Assembly (NCBI RefSeq): GCF_003939025.1 | Contig: NZ_RQIH01000010.1 | Coordinates: 124,001 to 188,000 of the forward strand | Source: Rhizobium sophoriradicis | Lineage (GTDB): Bacteria > Pseudomonadota > Alphaproteobacteria > Rhizobiales > Rhizobiaceae | Length of the DNA stretch: 64,000 bases | Direction of reading: 5' to 3' | Part shown: positions 16,956 to 24,880 of the stretch, one piece after another | How positions within the stretch are numbered: position 1 is the stretch's first letter | Layout: each line of letters begins with the position of its first letter | The notes under the pieces: generated by a model | The model's input: only the letters and a program-made list of their open reading frames with translations | Databases searched by the model: none | Told to the model about the DNA's origin: nothing | Position numbers and translations under genes: made by a program

Positions 16956-17882
16956 TCATCCGTTCCATTGGCGGTCCGCCCCGCTCACACACATCGACGG
17001 GTCCTGGCCGATGACATCGGTCAGAAAATCCAGAACCGTCCTGACGCGCAGCGGCATGTTCCGTCTCGAGGGATAGACGACCGTAATCGGCAGGCGGCTC
17101 GGCTGAAAATCCTCCATTACGGGAATCAGCCGGCCAGCGGCGATGTCGGGCACGGCGATGATGTGGGAAAGCACCGCGAGGCCAGCGCCGGCGAGCGCCG
17201 CCCTATGAATGGCAATCGCGTTACAGGCGGTCAGCCGCGGCGTGATCCTGACCGATATGTCTTCCGACCCGTTCGAGAAGGACCATGTGCAGGTGTCGCC
17301 TGCCCTATCGTAGCACAGGCATTCATGGTCCCTGATGTCCTTTGGCGCACGCGGGGCCGCCTTGCGCGCGAGATAAGCAGGCGACGCGACGAGAAATGCA
17401 GTCGTCCAGCCGATCCGGCGACAGACGAGACTGCTGTCGGCGACCGAACCGAGCCGCACTTCCAGGTCGAGGCGCTCCTCGATCATATCGGAGCTCTGCT
17501 CCCGGAAGATGAGTTCGACCGAAAGCTTCGGGTGGCCGGCAAGAAGATCGCCGAGCCTTTCGCTCAAATAGAGGCCGAGCGGCGCGGGCACGCTGAGCCT
17601 GACCTTTCCCGATGCCGTGGCGCCGTTCGAGCCTGCCGCATCGCCGAGCTCCTCCACCGCCTCAAGAATTCGGAGCGCCATCGGCAGCATGCGCTCCCCT
17701 TCCGCCGTCAGCGACAGGCCGCTCGTCGTACGATGCAGGAGGCGGGTGTTGAAATGGCTTTCGAGGGACGCAACCTGCCGCGAAACCGCCGGCTGCGTCA
17801 CATCGAGATCATGCGCCGCCGCTGAGAACGAACCGGTCTCTGCGACGCGTTGGAAGGTCCGCAATGCCGAAACGATATCCAT
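16956..17882 (-). CDS. LysR family transcriptional regulator
   Basis: The 308-residue regulator has the LysR helix-turn-helix at its N terminus (LRTFQRVAETGSFSAAAHDL, then VTQPAVSRQVASLE) and a periplasmic-binding-protein-like effector domain (about residues 90-300). It is divergent from the CMD/SDR/cupin operon across 131 bases. The dyad GCATA-N5-TATGC at 17905-17919 in that gap has the LysR T-N11-A form. It may therefore control that operon together with the Rrf2 protein whose putative sites lie in the same gap. Confidence 0.88.
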   Translation of the reverse strand: MDIVSALRTFQRVAETGSFSAAAHDLDVTQPAVSRQVASLESHFNTRLLHRTTSGLSLTAEGERMLPMALRILEAVEELGDAAGSNGATASGKVRLSVPAPLGLYLSERLGDLLAGHPKLSVELIFREQSSDMIEERLDLEVRLGSVADSSLVCRRIGWTTAFLVASPAYLARKAAPRAPKDIRDHECLCYDRAGDTCTWSFSNGSEDISVRITPRLTACNAIAIHRAALAGAGLAVLSHIIAVPDIAAGRLIPVMEDFQPSRLPITVVYPSRRNMPLRVRTVLDFLTDVIGQDPSMCVSGADRQWNG

Positions 17883-17904
17883 CTCTGCCCCCTCATACTT
17901 TTGC

Positions 17905-17919
17905 GCATAGGCTTTATGC
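17905..17919. promoter_or_regulatory. Candidate LysR box
   Basis: GCATA and TATGC are separated by five bases, 22 bases upstream of the LysR start codon in the divergent gap. Confidence 0.45.
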
Positions 17920-17960
17920 AGGCAAACTAGGTGAGAATGGCTTTACAGTCCAGCAATTAA

Positions 17961-17994
17961 GGATACCTTTTATCCATAAGGATATTAAATGTCC
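17961..17994. promoter_or_regulatory. Tandem putative Rrf2 operators
   Basis: GGATA-N5-TATCC (17961-17975) is followed by GGATA-N5-TGTCC (17980-17994); the centres are 19 bases apart, close to two helical turns. The first site shares AATTAAGGATA and TATCC with the site at 21992-22006 before the rrf2-type gene. The flanks TAAGGA and TCCTTA extend the second dyad. Confidence 0.68.
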
Positions 17995-18013
17995 TTAATT
18001 GAGGAGAAACGAC

Positions 18014-18493
18014 ATGACCCAGCGATTGAATTACGCCCAGCAGTCCCCCGAACTTTTCAAGAAATTCATGGAATTCAGCATGGCGCTGAGAAGCAGCGTC
18101 ATCGATGAGAAGCTGCAGGCCCTTATCGAGATCCGCGCCTCGCAGATCAACGGATGCGGCTTTTGCCTTGATATGCATGTGAAGCAGGCAAAGATCCATG
18201 GTGAGAGCGAACTCCGACTCTATCACGTCGCCATCTGGCGGGAATCGAACCTGTTCGTTCCCCGCGAGCGCGCAGCCCTTGCCTGGACCGAAGCGCTGAC
18301 CAAGCTTCCCGAAGGCGGCGTTCCCGACGAAATCTATGAGCGCGTGCGCGGCCAGCTTTCGGAGAAGGAAATTTCCGACCTGACCTTCGTCGTCATGGCC
18401 ATCAATGCCTGGAACCGCGTCAATGTCGGCTTCAAGACGGTGCCCGGCACGGCCGACAAGGCCTATGGCCTCGATAAATCAGGCCTGAACTAA
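18014..18493 (+). CDS. Carboxymuconolactone decarboxylase family protein (AhpD-like)
   Basis: A 159-residue CMD-family protein with the redox-active motif of AhpD-like proteins: Glu39, then Cys48-x2-Cys51-x3-His55 in INGCGFCLDMH. Such proteins act as thiol-dependent peroxidases or reductants rather than as decarboxylases. The ATG at 18014 has GAGGAGAAA upstream. It is the first gene of a likely three-gene operon with the SDR (69-base gap) and the secreted cupin (36-base gap). Putative Rrf2 sites and a LysR box lie in its promoter region, pointing to redox control. Confidence 0.87.
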   Translation: MTQRLNYAQQSPELFKKFMEFSMALRSSVIDEKLQALIEIRASQINGCGFCLDMHVKQAKIHGESELRLYHVAIWRESNLFVPRERAALAWTEALTKLPEGGVPDEIYERVRGQLSEKEISDLTFVVMAINAWNRVNVGFKTVPGTADKAYGLDKSGLN

Positions 18494-18561
18494 CTCTCGC
18501 AATTCATTGAGAAGATTCAGCTTTGACGCTGCCGCATGCCGGCAGCGAATGGAGATCTGTT

Positions 18562-19317
18562 ATGAAAATCGTCGTCATCGGCGGAACCGGCCTCATCGGT
18601 TCAAAGACTGTCGAACGCCTGCGCACGCGCGGGCATGAGGTGATCGCCGCCTCTCCGAACTCCGGCGTCAATACGATCACCGGAGAAGGACTGGCCGAAG
18701 CGCTCGCCGGTGCCGAAGTCGTGCTCGACCTCGCCAATTCGCCCTCCTTCAAGGACAAGGCCGTGCTCGAATTCTTCGAGACCTCGGGGCGCAATCTTCT
18801 CGCCGCCGAAAAGACTGCCGGCGTGAAGCACCATATCGCGCTTTCCGTCGTCGGCACCGAACGGCTCCAGGACAGCGGCTATTTCCGCGGCAAGCTCGCC
18901 CAGGAACAGCTGATCAGGGCATCGGGCATTCCCTATACGATCGTGCATTCGACGCAGTTCATGGAATTCCTGAGCGGTATCGCCCAGTCGGGCACCGTCG
19001 GCCAGACGGTTCGCTTATCGCCCGCCTATGTGCAGCCGATCGCTTCCGACGACGTAGCCGACGCCATGGCCGACGTGGCGCTCTCCGCCCCGGCCAACAA
19101 AACGATCGAAATATCCGGCCCGGAACGGGTCCGGCTCAGCGAGCTCGTCGCCCGCTATCTCAAGGCGACGAAGGACCCGCGGATCGTCGAGGCCGACGCC
19201 GAGGCGAAATATTTCGGCGCCAGGCTGAGCGATCAGTCGCTCGTGTCCGACGACGATCCGCGGCTCGGCTCGATCACCTTCGAACAGTGGTTCGCCACAT
19301 CCGCCCGGCCGAGGTGA
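18562..19317 (+). CDS. NAD(P)-binding NmrA-like SDR
   Basis: A 251-residue atypical SDR with the Rossmann motif VVIGGTGLIGSKTVERL at the very N terminus and a later HIALSVVGTERLQDSGYFRG segment, the usual pattern of UDP-sugar-epimerase-like oxidoreductases of unknown substrate. Tyr and Lys of a classical catalytic pair are not clearly placed, so it may bind NAD(P)H as a sensor or act on a quinone-like substrate. It follows the CMD gene in the same operon. The start is preceded by GGAGATCTGTT. Confidence 0.82.
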   Translation: MKIVVIGGTGLIGSKTVERLRTRGHEVIAASPNSGVNTITGEGLAEALAGAEVVLDLANSPSFKDKAVLEFFETSGRNLLAAEKTAGVKHHIALSVVGTERLQDSGYFRGKLAQEQLIRASGIPYTIVHSTQFMEFLSGIAQSGTVGQTVRLSPAYVQPIASDDVADAMADVALSAPANKTIEISGPERVRLSELVARYLKATKDPRIVEADAEAKYFGARLSDQSLVSDDDPRLGSITFEQWFATSARPR

Positions 19318-19352
19318 TCGGCCTCTTCACCCCAGGCAATAAGGAGATTGCC

Positions 19353-19769
19353 ATGATCAAGTCATCATTCCTCGCCGCCGCCCTCGCCCTTCTGGCAACG
19401 ACCGGCGCTTCCGCCCACGACAGCAGCAAGTCCGCCAAGGTAACGCTCGTCTATGAGCACGAACTGCCGAACGTGCCGGGCAAGAGCATCAAGGGCGTGC
19501 TGGTTGAATACGGGCCCGGCGGCTTCTCCGAAGGCCACACCCATCCGGACTCGGCTTTCATCTACGCCACCGTGCTGGAAGGATCGATCCGCAGCCAGGT
19601 CAATGACGGTCCGGTCAAGACCTATCAGGCCGGCGAGAGCTTCTCGGAAATGCCGGGCGACCGCCATGGCGTCAGCGCCAATGGCAGCGAAACGCAGCCC
19701 GACCGCCTGCTCGCCGTCTTCGTCGTCGACACCGACCAGAAAGAACTGACTTTCCCGCTGCAGAACTGA
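19353..19769 (+). CDS. Secreted cupin-domain protein
   Basis: A 138-residue protein with a signal peptide (SFLAAALALLATTGASA, cut before HDSS) and one cupin barrel. The metal-binding motif is GGFSEGHTHPDSAFIYATVL with Glu and His residues, and the second motif reads PGDRHGVS (about residues 98-105). Exported cupins of this type often sit with redox genes, but their substrate is unknown. Start ATG follows AAGGAGATTGCC. It is the third gene of the CMD/SDR/cupin operon. Confidence 0.83.
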   Translation: MIKSSFLAAALALLATTGASAHDSSKSAKVTLVYEHELPNVPGKSIKGVLVEYGPGGFSEGHTHPDSAFIYATVLEGSIRSQVNDGPVKTYQAGESFSEMPGDRHGVSANGSETQPDRLLAVFVVDTDQKELTFPLQN

Positions 19770-19866
19770 CGATCCGCCGAAGGCCATCCGCGCGAGGCCC
19801 CATGCTTGCGCGGCTGGCCGACATGCTCAATCATGTGCCGCCCGCCCCTCCCGGAGAAAGAGTGAG

Positions 19867-21348
19867 ATGATCTACGACGCGCTCTTCGGCAAGCCTCTGA
19901 TATCGCTCATAACGGTCGGTTTCGCCGGCATCGTCGTCTGGTACTTCCTCTCCAGCCAGCGGCCGACGACGCGGCTGGTGGTGCAGATCCTCTTCTTTGC
20001 CGTCATGACGCTGATCCTTGTCGGCAGTGGCATCGAACCCCACCGCTTCCAGGGATATGAGACCCAGGACCCGCAAGCCCTACTCGTCATTCTCGCCAAA
20101 TCGCTCTGGTGGCTTCACCTGGCATGGGCCGTCATCGGTTTCATCAGGCTCTATCTGGTGCTGGAGGGCAGCCCGCGTGAGGCCCGTCTGCTCCAGGATC
20201 TCGTCATCGGCGTCGTCTATATCGGCATGGTGCTTTCGATCCTCGCCTTCGTCTTCGGCGTGCCGATCGGAACCCTCGTCGCGACCTCGGGCGTCGTCGC
20301 CATCATCCTTGGCCTCGCGCTGCAGAACACGCTCGCCGATGTCTTCTCCGGCATCGCGCTAACCCTCGGCCGGCCCTATGTCATCGGCGACTGGATTCTT
20401 CTGAGCGACGGCACGGAGGGGCGCGTCGTCGAGAGCAACTGGCGCGCGACGCACATCCTGACGCCCGGCAACAATATCGTCGTGCTGCCAAACAGCTTTC
20501 TCGCCAAGCTCGGCCTGACCAATGTCAGCCGGCCGGACGAGACCCATCTCCTGATCCTCACCATCCGCATCGCCCCGACGCGCATGCCGGCATCGATCCG
20601 CCAGGTGATGCTGACGGCGCTGACGAGCTGCAATTCCATCGTGCGCGATCCGCCGCCGGTCGTGGCGTTGAAGGGGCTCGATGCTACGTCGCTCGAAGTC
20701 GAGCTGCAGTTTCGCGTAACGAGCCCCAGCCAGCGCGTGCCGGCGCGAAACGAGGTGCTCGATCTCGTCTATCGCCACTGCAAATCCGCCGGCCTGCTGC
20801 TCGCCGTCCCGCCCACGGCCAGGATCCTTGCCGCCGATCTGCCGACCGAGGAAAACGCCAAGCCGCCGAGCGTGACGCCGCTTGCGCTGATCGAAGCCAT
20901 TCCGGTCTTTGCGACGCTGACATCAGAGGAAAAGGCAAAGCTCGCCGAAACCACGACTGTCCGGCAGTTCCGCAAGGGCGACGTGATCGTGCGGGAGGGC
21001 GAAATGCTGCCCTCGTTGGTGATGGTGCGCGCCGGCATCATCGCCGCCCGGCATGCGGACGAGGAGCGCGGACGGCTGGCGCCCGGCGATTTCTTCGGCG
21101 AGACCGGCCTGCTCGCCGGCATGCAGGAAGTCTGCACCTTGGAGGCGCTGACGCCGGTGACGGCCTATGAAATCGATCAGGAGGCCTTCGCGCCGCTGCT
21201 CGCCGAACGCCCGGCCCTGGCCGAAGAAATCGCCGAACAGCTTGCGGGCCGCGCCGAGCGCTTCCGCGACGGCGCCGCCCTGCCGGCGGAACAGGTGCGC
21301 AGCGCCCATGCCATCCTGAAGACCATCAGGACCATTTTCAGGGCCTAG
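19867..21348 (+). CDS. MscS-type channel with C-terminal cyclic-nucleotide-binding domain
   Basis: A 493-residue fusion. Hydrophobic segments (about residues 8-28, 37-54, 73-98 and 112-132) lead to a MscS pore helix with the Ala/Gly-rich VATSGVVAIILGLALQNTLA (about 139-158) and the beta domain GRPYVIGDWILLSDGTEGRV. A cNMP-binding beta roll follows (about 340-470), with FRKGDVIVREGE and PGDFFGETGLLAG, where the GE of the phosphate cassette is kept but the later Arg is not obvious. This matches bacterial cyclic-nucleotide-gated MscS homologues. Ligand gating is inferred. Confidence 0.88.
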   Translation: MIYDALFGKPLISLITVGFAGIVVWYFLSSQRPTTRLVVQILFFAVMTLILVGSGIEPHRFQGYETQDPQALLVILAKSLWWLHLAWAVIGFIRLYLVLEGSPREARLLQDLVIGVVYIGMVLSILAFVFGVPIGTLVATSGVVAIILGLALQNTLADVFSGIALTLGRPYVIGDWILLSDGTEGRVVESNWRATHILTPGNNIVVLPNSFLAKLGLTNVSRPDETHLLILTIRIAPTRMPASIRQVMLTALTSCNSIVRDPPPVVALKGLDATSLEVELQFRVTSPSQRVPARNEVLDLVYRHCKSAGLLLAVPPTARILAADLPTEENAKPPSVTPLALIEAIPVFATLTSEEKAKLAETTTVRQFRKGDVIVREGEMLPSLVMVRAGIIAARHADEERGRLAPGDFFGETGLLAGMQEVCTLEALTPVTAYEIDQEAFAPLLAERPALAEEIAEQLAGRAERFRDGAALPAEQVRSAHAILKTIRTIFRA

Positions 21349-21456
21349 AGCATGTCGCGCAAAAGTGTGCAGCGGTTTTGCGGCAACGACATGCGTAAAA
21401 GCAAAGAGCTAAAGCGTAAGGAGCGAATCTGAAAGATCGCGACGCGCTTTAGGGTT
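21346..21456. repeat. Rhizobial intergenic repeat (family E)
   Basis: The stretch AGAGCATGTCGCGCAAAAGT through GCGACGCGCTTTAG fills the gap between the convergent channel and Rrf2 genes. Internal dyads pair GCATGTCG with CGACATGC, and GCGCAAAA with a downstream TTTTGCGG-like segment. I recognise it as a common rhizobial intergenic sequence from memory. Confidence 0.6.
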
Positions 21457-21464
21457 TCGCTTCC

Positions 21465-21953
21465 TCAGCCGGCGCGCTTCAGCACCCACTCGAACGTGTC
21501 CCGCCAGATATCCGGCGGAACCTCTTCGGATAACGTGCCGACGAGATCGGAGAGGCGCACACGTCGCAGCGTGTCGCGCCAGGCTTCGTCCGCTTCCCAC
21601 ATGACGCGGGCGACCGCGCAGGGCTTGCTGTCGCAATAGCCTGCCGGCCGGCACGGATTGTTCTCCCGGATATTCGTGCAGGCGAAGCTGCGCGCCTTGC
21701 CCTCGACCGCCTCGACGATCTCGAGAAAATTGACCTCCGACGGCGAGCGCGCAAGCCTGTAGCCGCCGCTCGGACCGAGCGTGGTTTCGACGAGGGAAGC
21801 CTGCGAAAGGCTCTGCAGCGCCTTGGAGAGATATTCCTTCGGCAGGCCATGAAGCTCGGCGAGCGCCTTAGTGGAGAGGTACCGGCCCTCGGGCAGGCCC
21901 GCGAGAATGGCGCTGCAATGCAGCGCCCACTCGACCTGGCTTTTCAGGATCAT
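21465..21953 (-). CDS. Rrf2 family regulator with four clustered cysteines
   Basis: The 162-residue protein has the Rrf2 winged helix (YLSTKALAELHGLPKEYLSK; LGPSGGYRLAR as the wing). Cysteines at 92, 101, 107 and 112 lie in the loop that carries the Fe-S or thiol sensor in IscR, NsrR and RirA, but the spacing C-x8-C-x5-C-x4-C differs from IscR and there is one cysteine more. A palindrome with the same layout lies 39 bases upstream and again before the CMD operon, which implies autoregulation plus control of that operon. It is not obviously RirA. Confidence 0.87.
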   Translation of the reverse strand: MILKSQVEWALHCSAILAGLPEGRYLSTKALAELHGLPKEYLSKALQSLSQASLVETTLGPSGGYRLARSPSEVNFLEIVEAVEGKARSFACTNIRENNPCRPAGYCDSKPCAVARVMWEADEAWRDTLRRVRLSDLVGTLSEEVPPDIWRDTFEWVLKRAG

Positions 21954-21991
21954 TCAATTACTCATCATGCTGGCTCTGCGAGCGGAATTAA

Positions 21992-22006
21992 GGATATATG
22001 CTATCC
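21992..22006. promoter_or_regulatory. Putative Rrf2 autoregulatory operator
   Basis: GGATA-N5-TATCC within AATTAAGGATATATGC, 39 bases upstream of the Rrf2 start. It has the same form and flank as the site at 17961-17975. Confidence 0.65.
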
Positions 22007-22092
22007 GCAAATAGCCATAATGTAAATGACCTGTAAAAGCGGGGCGTTGTGTGCGAATGACCATCCGCCCGCCATAAAACTTCTCCACGCGC

Positions 22093-22118
22093 GGAATAAA
22101 ACCGCCTCGCCTCGTGTC
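22093..22118 (+). promoter_or_regulatory. Possible ECF-type promoter
   Basis: GGAATAAA is followed after about 15 bases by CGTGTC, ahead of the secreted-protein/sigma/anti-sigma operon. ECF promoters in alphaproteobacteria often carry GGAA at -35 and CGT-like -10 boxes. The match is suggestive only. Confidence 0.35.
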
Positions 22119-22165
22119 TCATCTCAGGCAGCGCAAATTGCGTGCCCAACCCGAGGAGAAACACC

Positions 22166-22546
22166 ATGAAGTCCGTGAAATTCCTGTCCGTCGCAGCGGC
22201 AGCCGCCTTTGCCGCGACCGCTGCTTTCGCCGCCGCGCCCGTCAAGGAAGTCGAGACTGCCAAGGGCAAGGTTCTTGCCGGCGAAAACGGCATGACCCTC
22301 TATACTTTCAAGAAGGATGCCAAGGGCGTTTCCAACTGCTACGACGATTGCGCCAAGAACTGGCCGCCGCTGATGGCTGCTTCCGATGCCAAGGCCGATG
22401 GTGCATATTCGATCATCGAACGCAAGGATGGTACGAAGCAATGGGCCAAGGACGGCATGCCGCTCTATTACTGGGTCAAGGACACGAAGGCCGGCGACAT
22501 CACCGGCGACGGCGTCGGCGGCAACTGGGACCTTGCCAAGCCCTGA
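22166..22546 (+). CDS. Secreted COG4315-type repeat protein
   Basis: A 126-residue exported protein with a signal peptide (SVKFLSVAAAAAFAATAAFA, cut near AAAPVK) and two copies of the Lipoprotein_15 type motif: GENGMTLYTFKKDAKGVSNC (with CYDDCAKNWPPL) and KDGMPLYYWVKDTKAGDITG. The cysteine pair Cys-x3-Cys after the first repeat is typical. Function is unknown; relatives often accompany ECF sigma factors, as here, where the sigma gene begins 21 bases later. The ATG at 22166 follows GAGGAGAAACACC. Confidence 0.83.
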   Translation: MKSVKFLSVAAAAAFAATAAFAAAPVKEVETAKGKVLAGENGMTLYTFKKDAKGVSNCYDDCAKNWPPLMAASDAKADGAYSIIERKDGTKQWAKDGMPLYYWVKDTKAGDITGDGVGGNWDLAKP

Positions 22547-22567
22547 TGTGACGGCAAGAGAGCTGGC

Positions 22568-23083
22568 GTGAAGACACCCGCACCCGAAAGTTTCGAGGGC
22601 CAGATCCTGGCCCTCCTTCCCTCGCTCCGGCGCTATTCGCGAAGCCTGACGCGCTCGGATGCGGATGGCGAGGATCTGCTTCAGGATTGCGTCGAGAAGG
22701 TGCTGGCGCGCCGCGGTCAATGGCGCGGCCTCAACTTGCGCGGATGGGTCCTGACCATCATGACCAATCTTTACCGCAACGGCCGGCGCGGCAAGGCGCG
22801 CGACGGCATGGTCGAGCTCGACGCCGCAGGAGATATGGCAGCACCCGAAGCGCCGGCCGATCCGCTGGAACGCACCCGGCTCGATAACGCGCTGAACAGC
22901 CTTTCGGAGGAGTACCGTGCCGTGCTCATGCTCGTCGTCGTCGAGGGATATAGCTACAGCGAGGTCGCCGCCGCGCTCGATATCCCGATCGGCACGGTGA
23001 TGTCCCGCCTGTCGCGCGCCCGCCGCCGCGTCGCCGAACATCTGAAGGCCGATAACATCATTACGCTTCGGAGACCGAAATGA
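22568..23083 (+). CDS. ECF RNA polymerase sigma factor
   Basis: A 171-residue sigma-70 family protein of ECF size, starting at GTG (22568). Region 2 has YSRSLTRSDADGEDLLQDCV with GWVLTIMTNLYRN, and region 4 has LSEEYRAVLMLVVVEGYSYS then EVAAALDIPIGTVMSRLSRA. No region 1.1 or 3 is present. The anti-sigma gene overlaps by ATGA, so the two are translated together. The locus recalls the small sigma/anti-sigma/COG4315 systems of Sinorhizobium; which stress it answers is not visible. Confidence 0.9.
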   Translation: MKTPAPESFEGQILALLPSLRRYSRSLTRSDADGEDLLQDCVEKVLARRGQWRGLNLRGWVLTIMTNLYRNGRRGKARDGMVELDAAGDMAAPEAPADPLERTRLDNALNSLSEEYRAVLMLVVVEGYSYSEVAAALDIPIGTVMSRLSRARRRVAEHLKADNIITLRRPK

Positions 23084-23862
23084 ACGACGCCAACCCGATC
23101 GTCACCGAAGCCGATCTTCACGCCTATGCCGACGGCGAGTTGCCCGAAACGGCGCGCGCCCGCATTGAGGCCTATCTCGCCGATAATCCCGACGAAGCGG
23201 CGATGGTCGCAGAATGGCAGGCGCAGAATACGGGCATACGCACGCTGTTTGCAGGTTACGACAAGGCAAAGGACACCGATGTCCTGCTCGTCGCCCCCCC
23301 GCACGCCATCCCGTCGGCGCCGAACCGCTGGGCAGCCGCCGCCGCAGCGCTCGTCGTCTTCGCGCTCGGTGCCGTCAGCGGCCATTATGGCCCGGCCCTT
23401 CTGGCAAAGCCGGACCTGCAGCTAGCCGGTTCCGAAACCCTGCCGAAACAGGCCGAGACCGCCTTCACCGTCTATGCCGCCGAGGTTCGCCACCCGGTCG
23501 AGGTCTTCGCCGACGAGGAGGCCCATCTCGCCACCTGGCTCGGCAAGCGCCTGGCGATCCAGAACCTCAAGATCCCAAACCTGCAGCCGCTCGGCTTCAA
23601 GCTGGTCGGTGGCCGCCTGCTGCCGGTCGACGGCAGGCCCGGCGCCATGTTCATGTACGAGAACCAGGCGGGCGAGCGCCTGACCGTCATGGTCGGCCGC
23701 AACAAGGAAAACCGCACGACGAGCTTCCGCTTCGCCTCTTCGGGCAATCTCGAAACCTTCTACTGGATCGACGGCGAACTCGGCTACGCCGTCACCGGCG
23801 AAATCTCGCGTGAGACGCTGCGCGCGGTGGCCGAGGAATGCTACAGGCAGTTTCCGTCGTGA
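23080..23862 (+). CDS. Membrane anti-sigma factor
   Basis: A 260-residue protein: a cytoplasmic anti-sigma N terminus (ADLHAYADGELPETARARIE, about residues 10-29), a single transmembrane helix (AAAAALVVFALGAVSGHYG, about 87-105) and a periplasmic domain (about 110-260). The histidine of the ZAS motif is seen but the CxxC that normally binds zinc is absent, so the sigma-binding fold must rely on packing alone. The periplasmic part resembles COG5662 proteins and may sense an envelope or redox signal. It overlaps the sigma gene by four bases. Confidence 0.85.
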   Translation: MNDANPIVTEADLHAYADGELPETARARIEAYLADNPDEAAMVAEWQAQNTGIRTLFAGYDKAKDTDVLLVAPPHAIPSAPNRWAAAAAALVVFALGAVSGHYGPALLAKPDLQLAGSETLPKQAETAFTVYAAEVRHPVEVFADEEAHLATWLGKRLAIQNLKIPNLQPLGFKLVGGRLLPVDGRPGAMFMYENQAGERLTVMVGRNKENRTTSFRFASSGNLETFYWIDGELGYAVTGEISRETLRAVAEECYRQFPS

Positions 23863-23865
23863 GGA

Positions 23866-24252
23866 TCAGCGCAGCGGATCGTTGGCGAGCTCGATCGGCT
23901 GCCCGTGGGGCGTTGCCTCCGCGGCGCGCTGCCAGCTCTGCTGCAGGTCGAGGATCTCGTCCACGTCGACGATGCCGTGGTCGACGATGATGTTGGAGAG
24001 GGCTGCTACCCAGCAGTCGAAATAGTCGCTGCCGTCTTCGGCCCGACCGCGCCTGTTCAACTGCATCGAAAGCGCATGGGTCCATTCGTCCCAGTCGAAG
24101 ATGCCTTTTTCGTATAGCCCCACCACCATGGCGAAGGCATCGGCCATCCATGGATCGGCAAAAACCGGCTCGCCCTCCGGCGACTTTGGCAGGCCCGGTG
24201 ATTGCGTCAGCGGCGGTGTTTCATGCTCGTTCAAGATAATTCTCCCACGCAT
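23866..24252 (-). CDS. Nitrile hydratase accessory protein (P14K-like)
   Basis: A 128-residue acidic protein matching the nitrile hydratase activator family: FADPWMADAFAMVVGLYEKG, FDWDEWTHALSMQL and YFDCWVAALSNIIVDHG. Such proteins deliver cobalt to the alpha subunit and guide cysteine oxidation. The ATG at 24252 would overlap the beta-subunit gene by 32 bases; a TTG at 24234 is a shorter alternative. It is the third gene of the operon. Confidence 0.83.
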   Translation of the reverse strand: MRGRIILNEHETPPLTQSPGLPKSPEGEPVFADPWMADAFAMVVGLYEKGIFDWDEWTHALSMQLNRRGRAEDGSDYFDCWVAALSNIIVDHGIVDVDEILDLQQSWQRAAEATPHGQPIELANDPLR

Positions 24253-24880
24253 CGATCGAAACCATCAGCGACGGGTCCGCGCCTTCGCCCCAGATCTCGC
24301 CGCCGTCGAAAACGACGGTATAGAGCCATTGCGGATTCTCGCCTTTGCCATGGGCATTATCGTCAGGAAAAACGAAGGAGCCCTGCACCGCTTCGACAAC
24401 GCCGGTCTTGGCGCGGGCATAACGCGGCAATCGCGTATGGGTCGCCGGATTGAAATTCTTCGTTTTCACCCGCTCGCCGACCGCAAAGCGTGGCTCGCCA
24501 TCCACCGGCCGGTCGCAAGGCCCGCCCTTGGCAAGCACGGCAGGCACCATCTCCGCCTTCAGCACCCGTTTCGGCGCCGTGCCATCCTGCAGCCTGTGGC
24601 CGGACAAGAGTTCCTCGCGCGTCGCAAAGCCGTGTCGCGTGAGCAGCGTCTCGACGCCGCGGATCCAGATCTCGTAATAGCTCGCCGCGAGGTAATCGGC
24701 CGGCGGGATATTCTCACGCGCATGCCGGCTTTCATCGATCGTCCAGGCGCCGAAGGCGCCGCAGGAGAGCGTGATGCCGAGCGCGCGCTTTTCCCATTCG
24801 GAATGGAAACAGGGCTCGTTCTTTTCGGGTGCGACAGGCCCGAAGCCCATCTGCCCGCCGAGATCGTGCGGTCCGTTCAT
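24221..24880 (-). CDS. nthB: Nitrile hydratase subunit beta
   Basis: The 219-residue beta subunit begins MNGPHDLGGQMGFGPV, a hallmark of the family, followed by FHSEWEKRALGITLSCGAFG and RHARENIPPADYLAASYYEI. The C terminus has TRLPRYARAKTGVVEAVQGS and WGEGADP, the SH3-like domain that contacts the alpha subunit. The enzyme hydrates nitriles to amides in the cytoplasm. Its ATG overlaps the stop of the alpha gene by four bases (ATGA), so subunit ratio is probably held by coupling. No amidase gene is in the window. Confidence 0.9.
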   Translation of the reverse strand: MNGPHDLGGQMGFGPVAPEKNEPCFHSEWEKRALGITLSCGAFGAWTIDESRHARENIPPADYLAASYYEIWIRGVETLLTRHGFATREELLSGHRLQDGTAPKRVLKAEMVPAVLAKGGPCDRPVDGEPRFAVGERVKTKNFNPATHTRLPRYARAKTGVVEAVQGSFVFPDDNAHGKGENPQWLYTVVFDGGEIWGEGADPSLMVSIDAWENYLERA

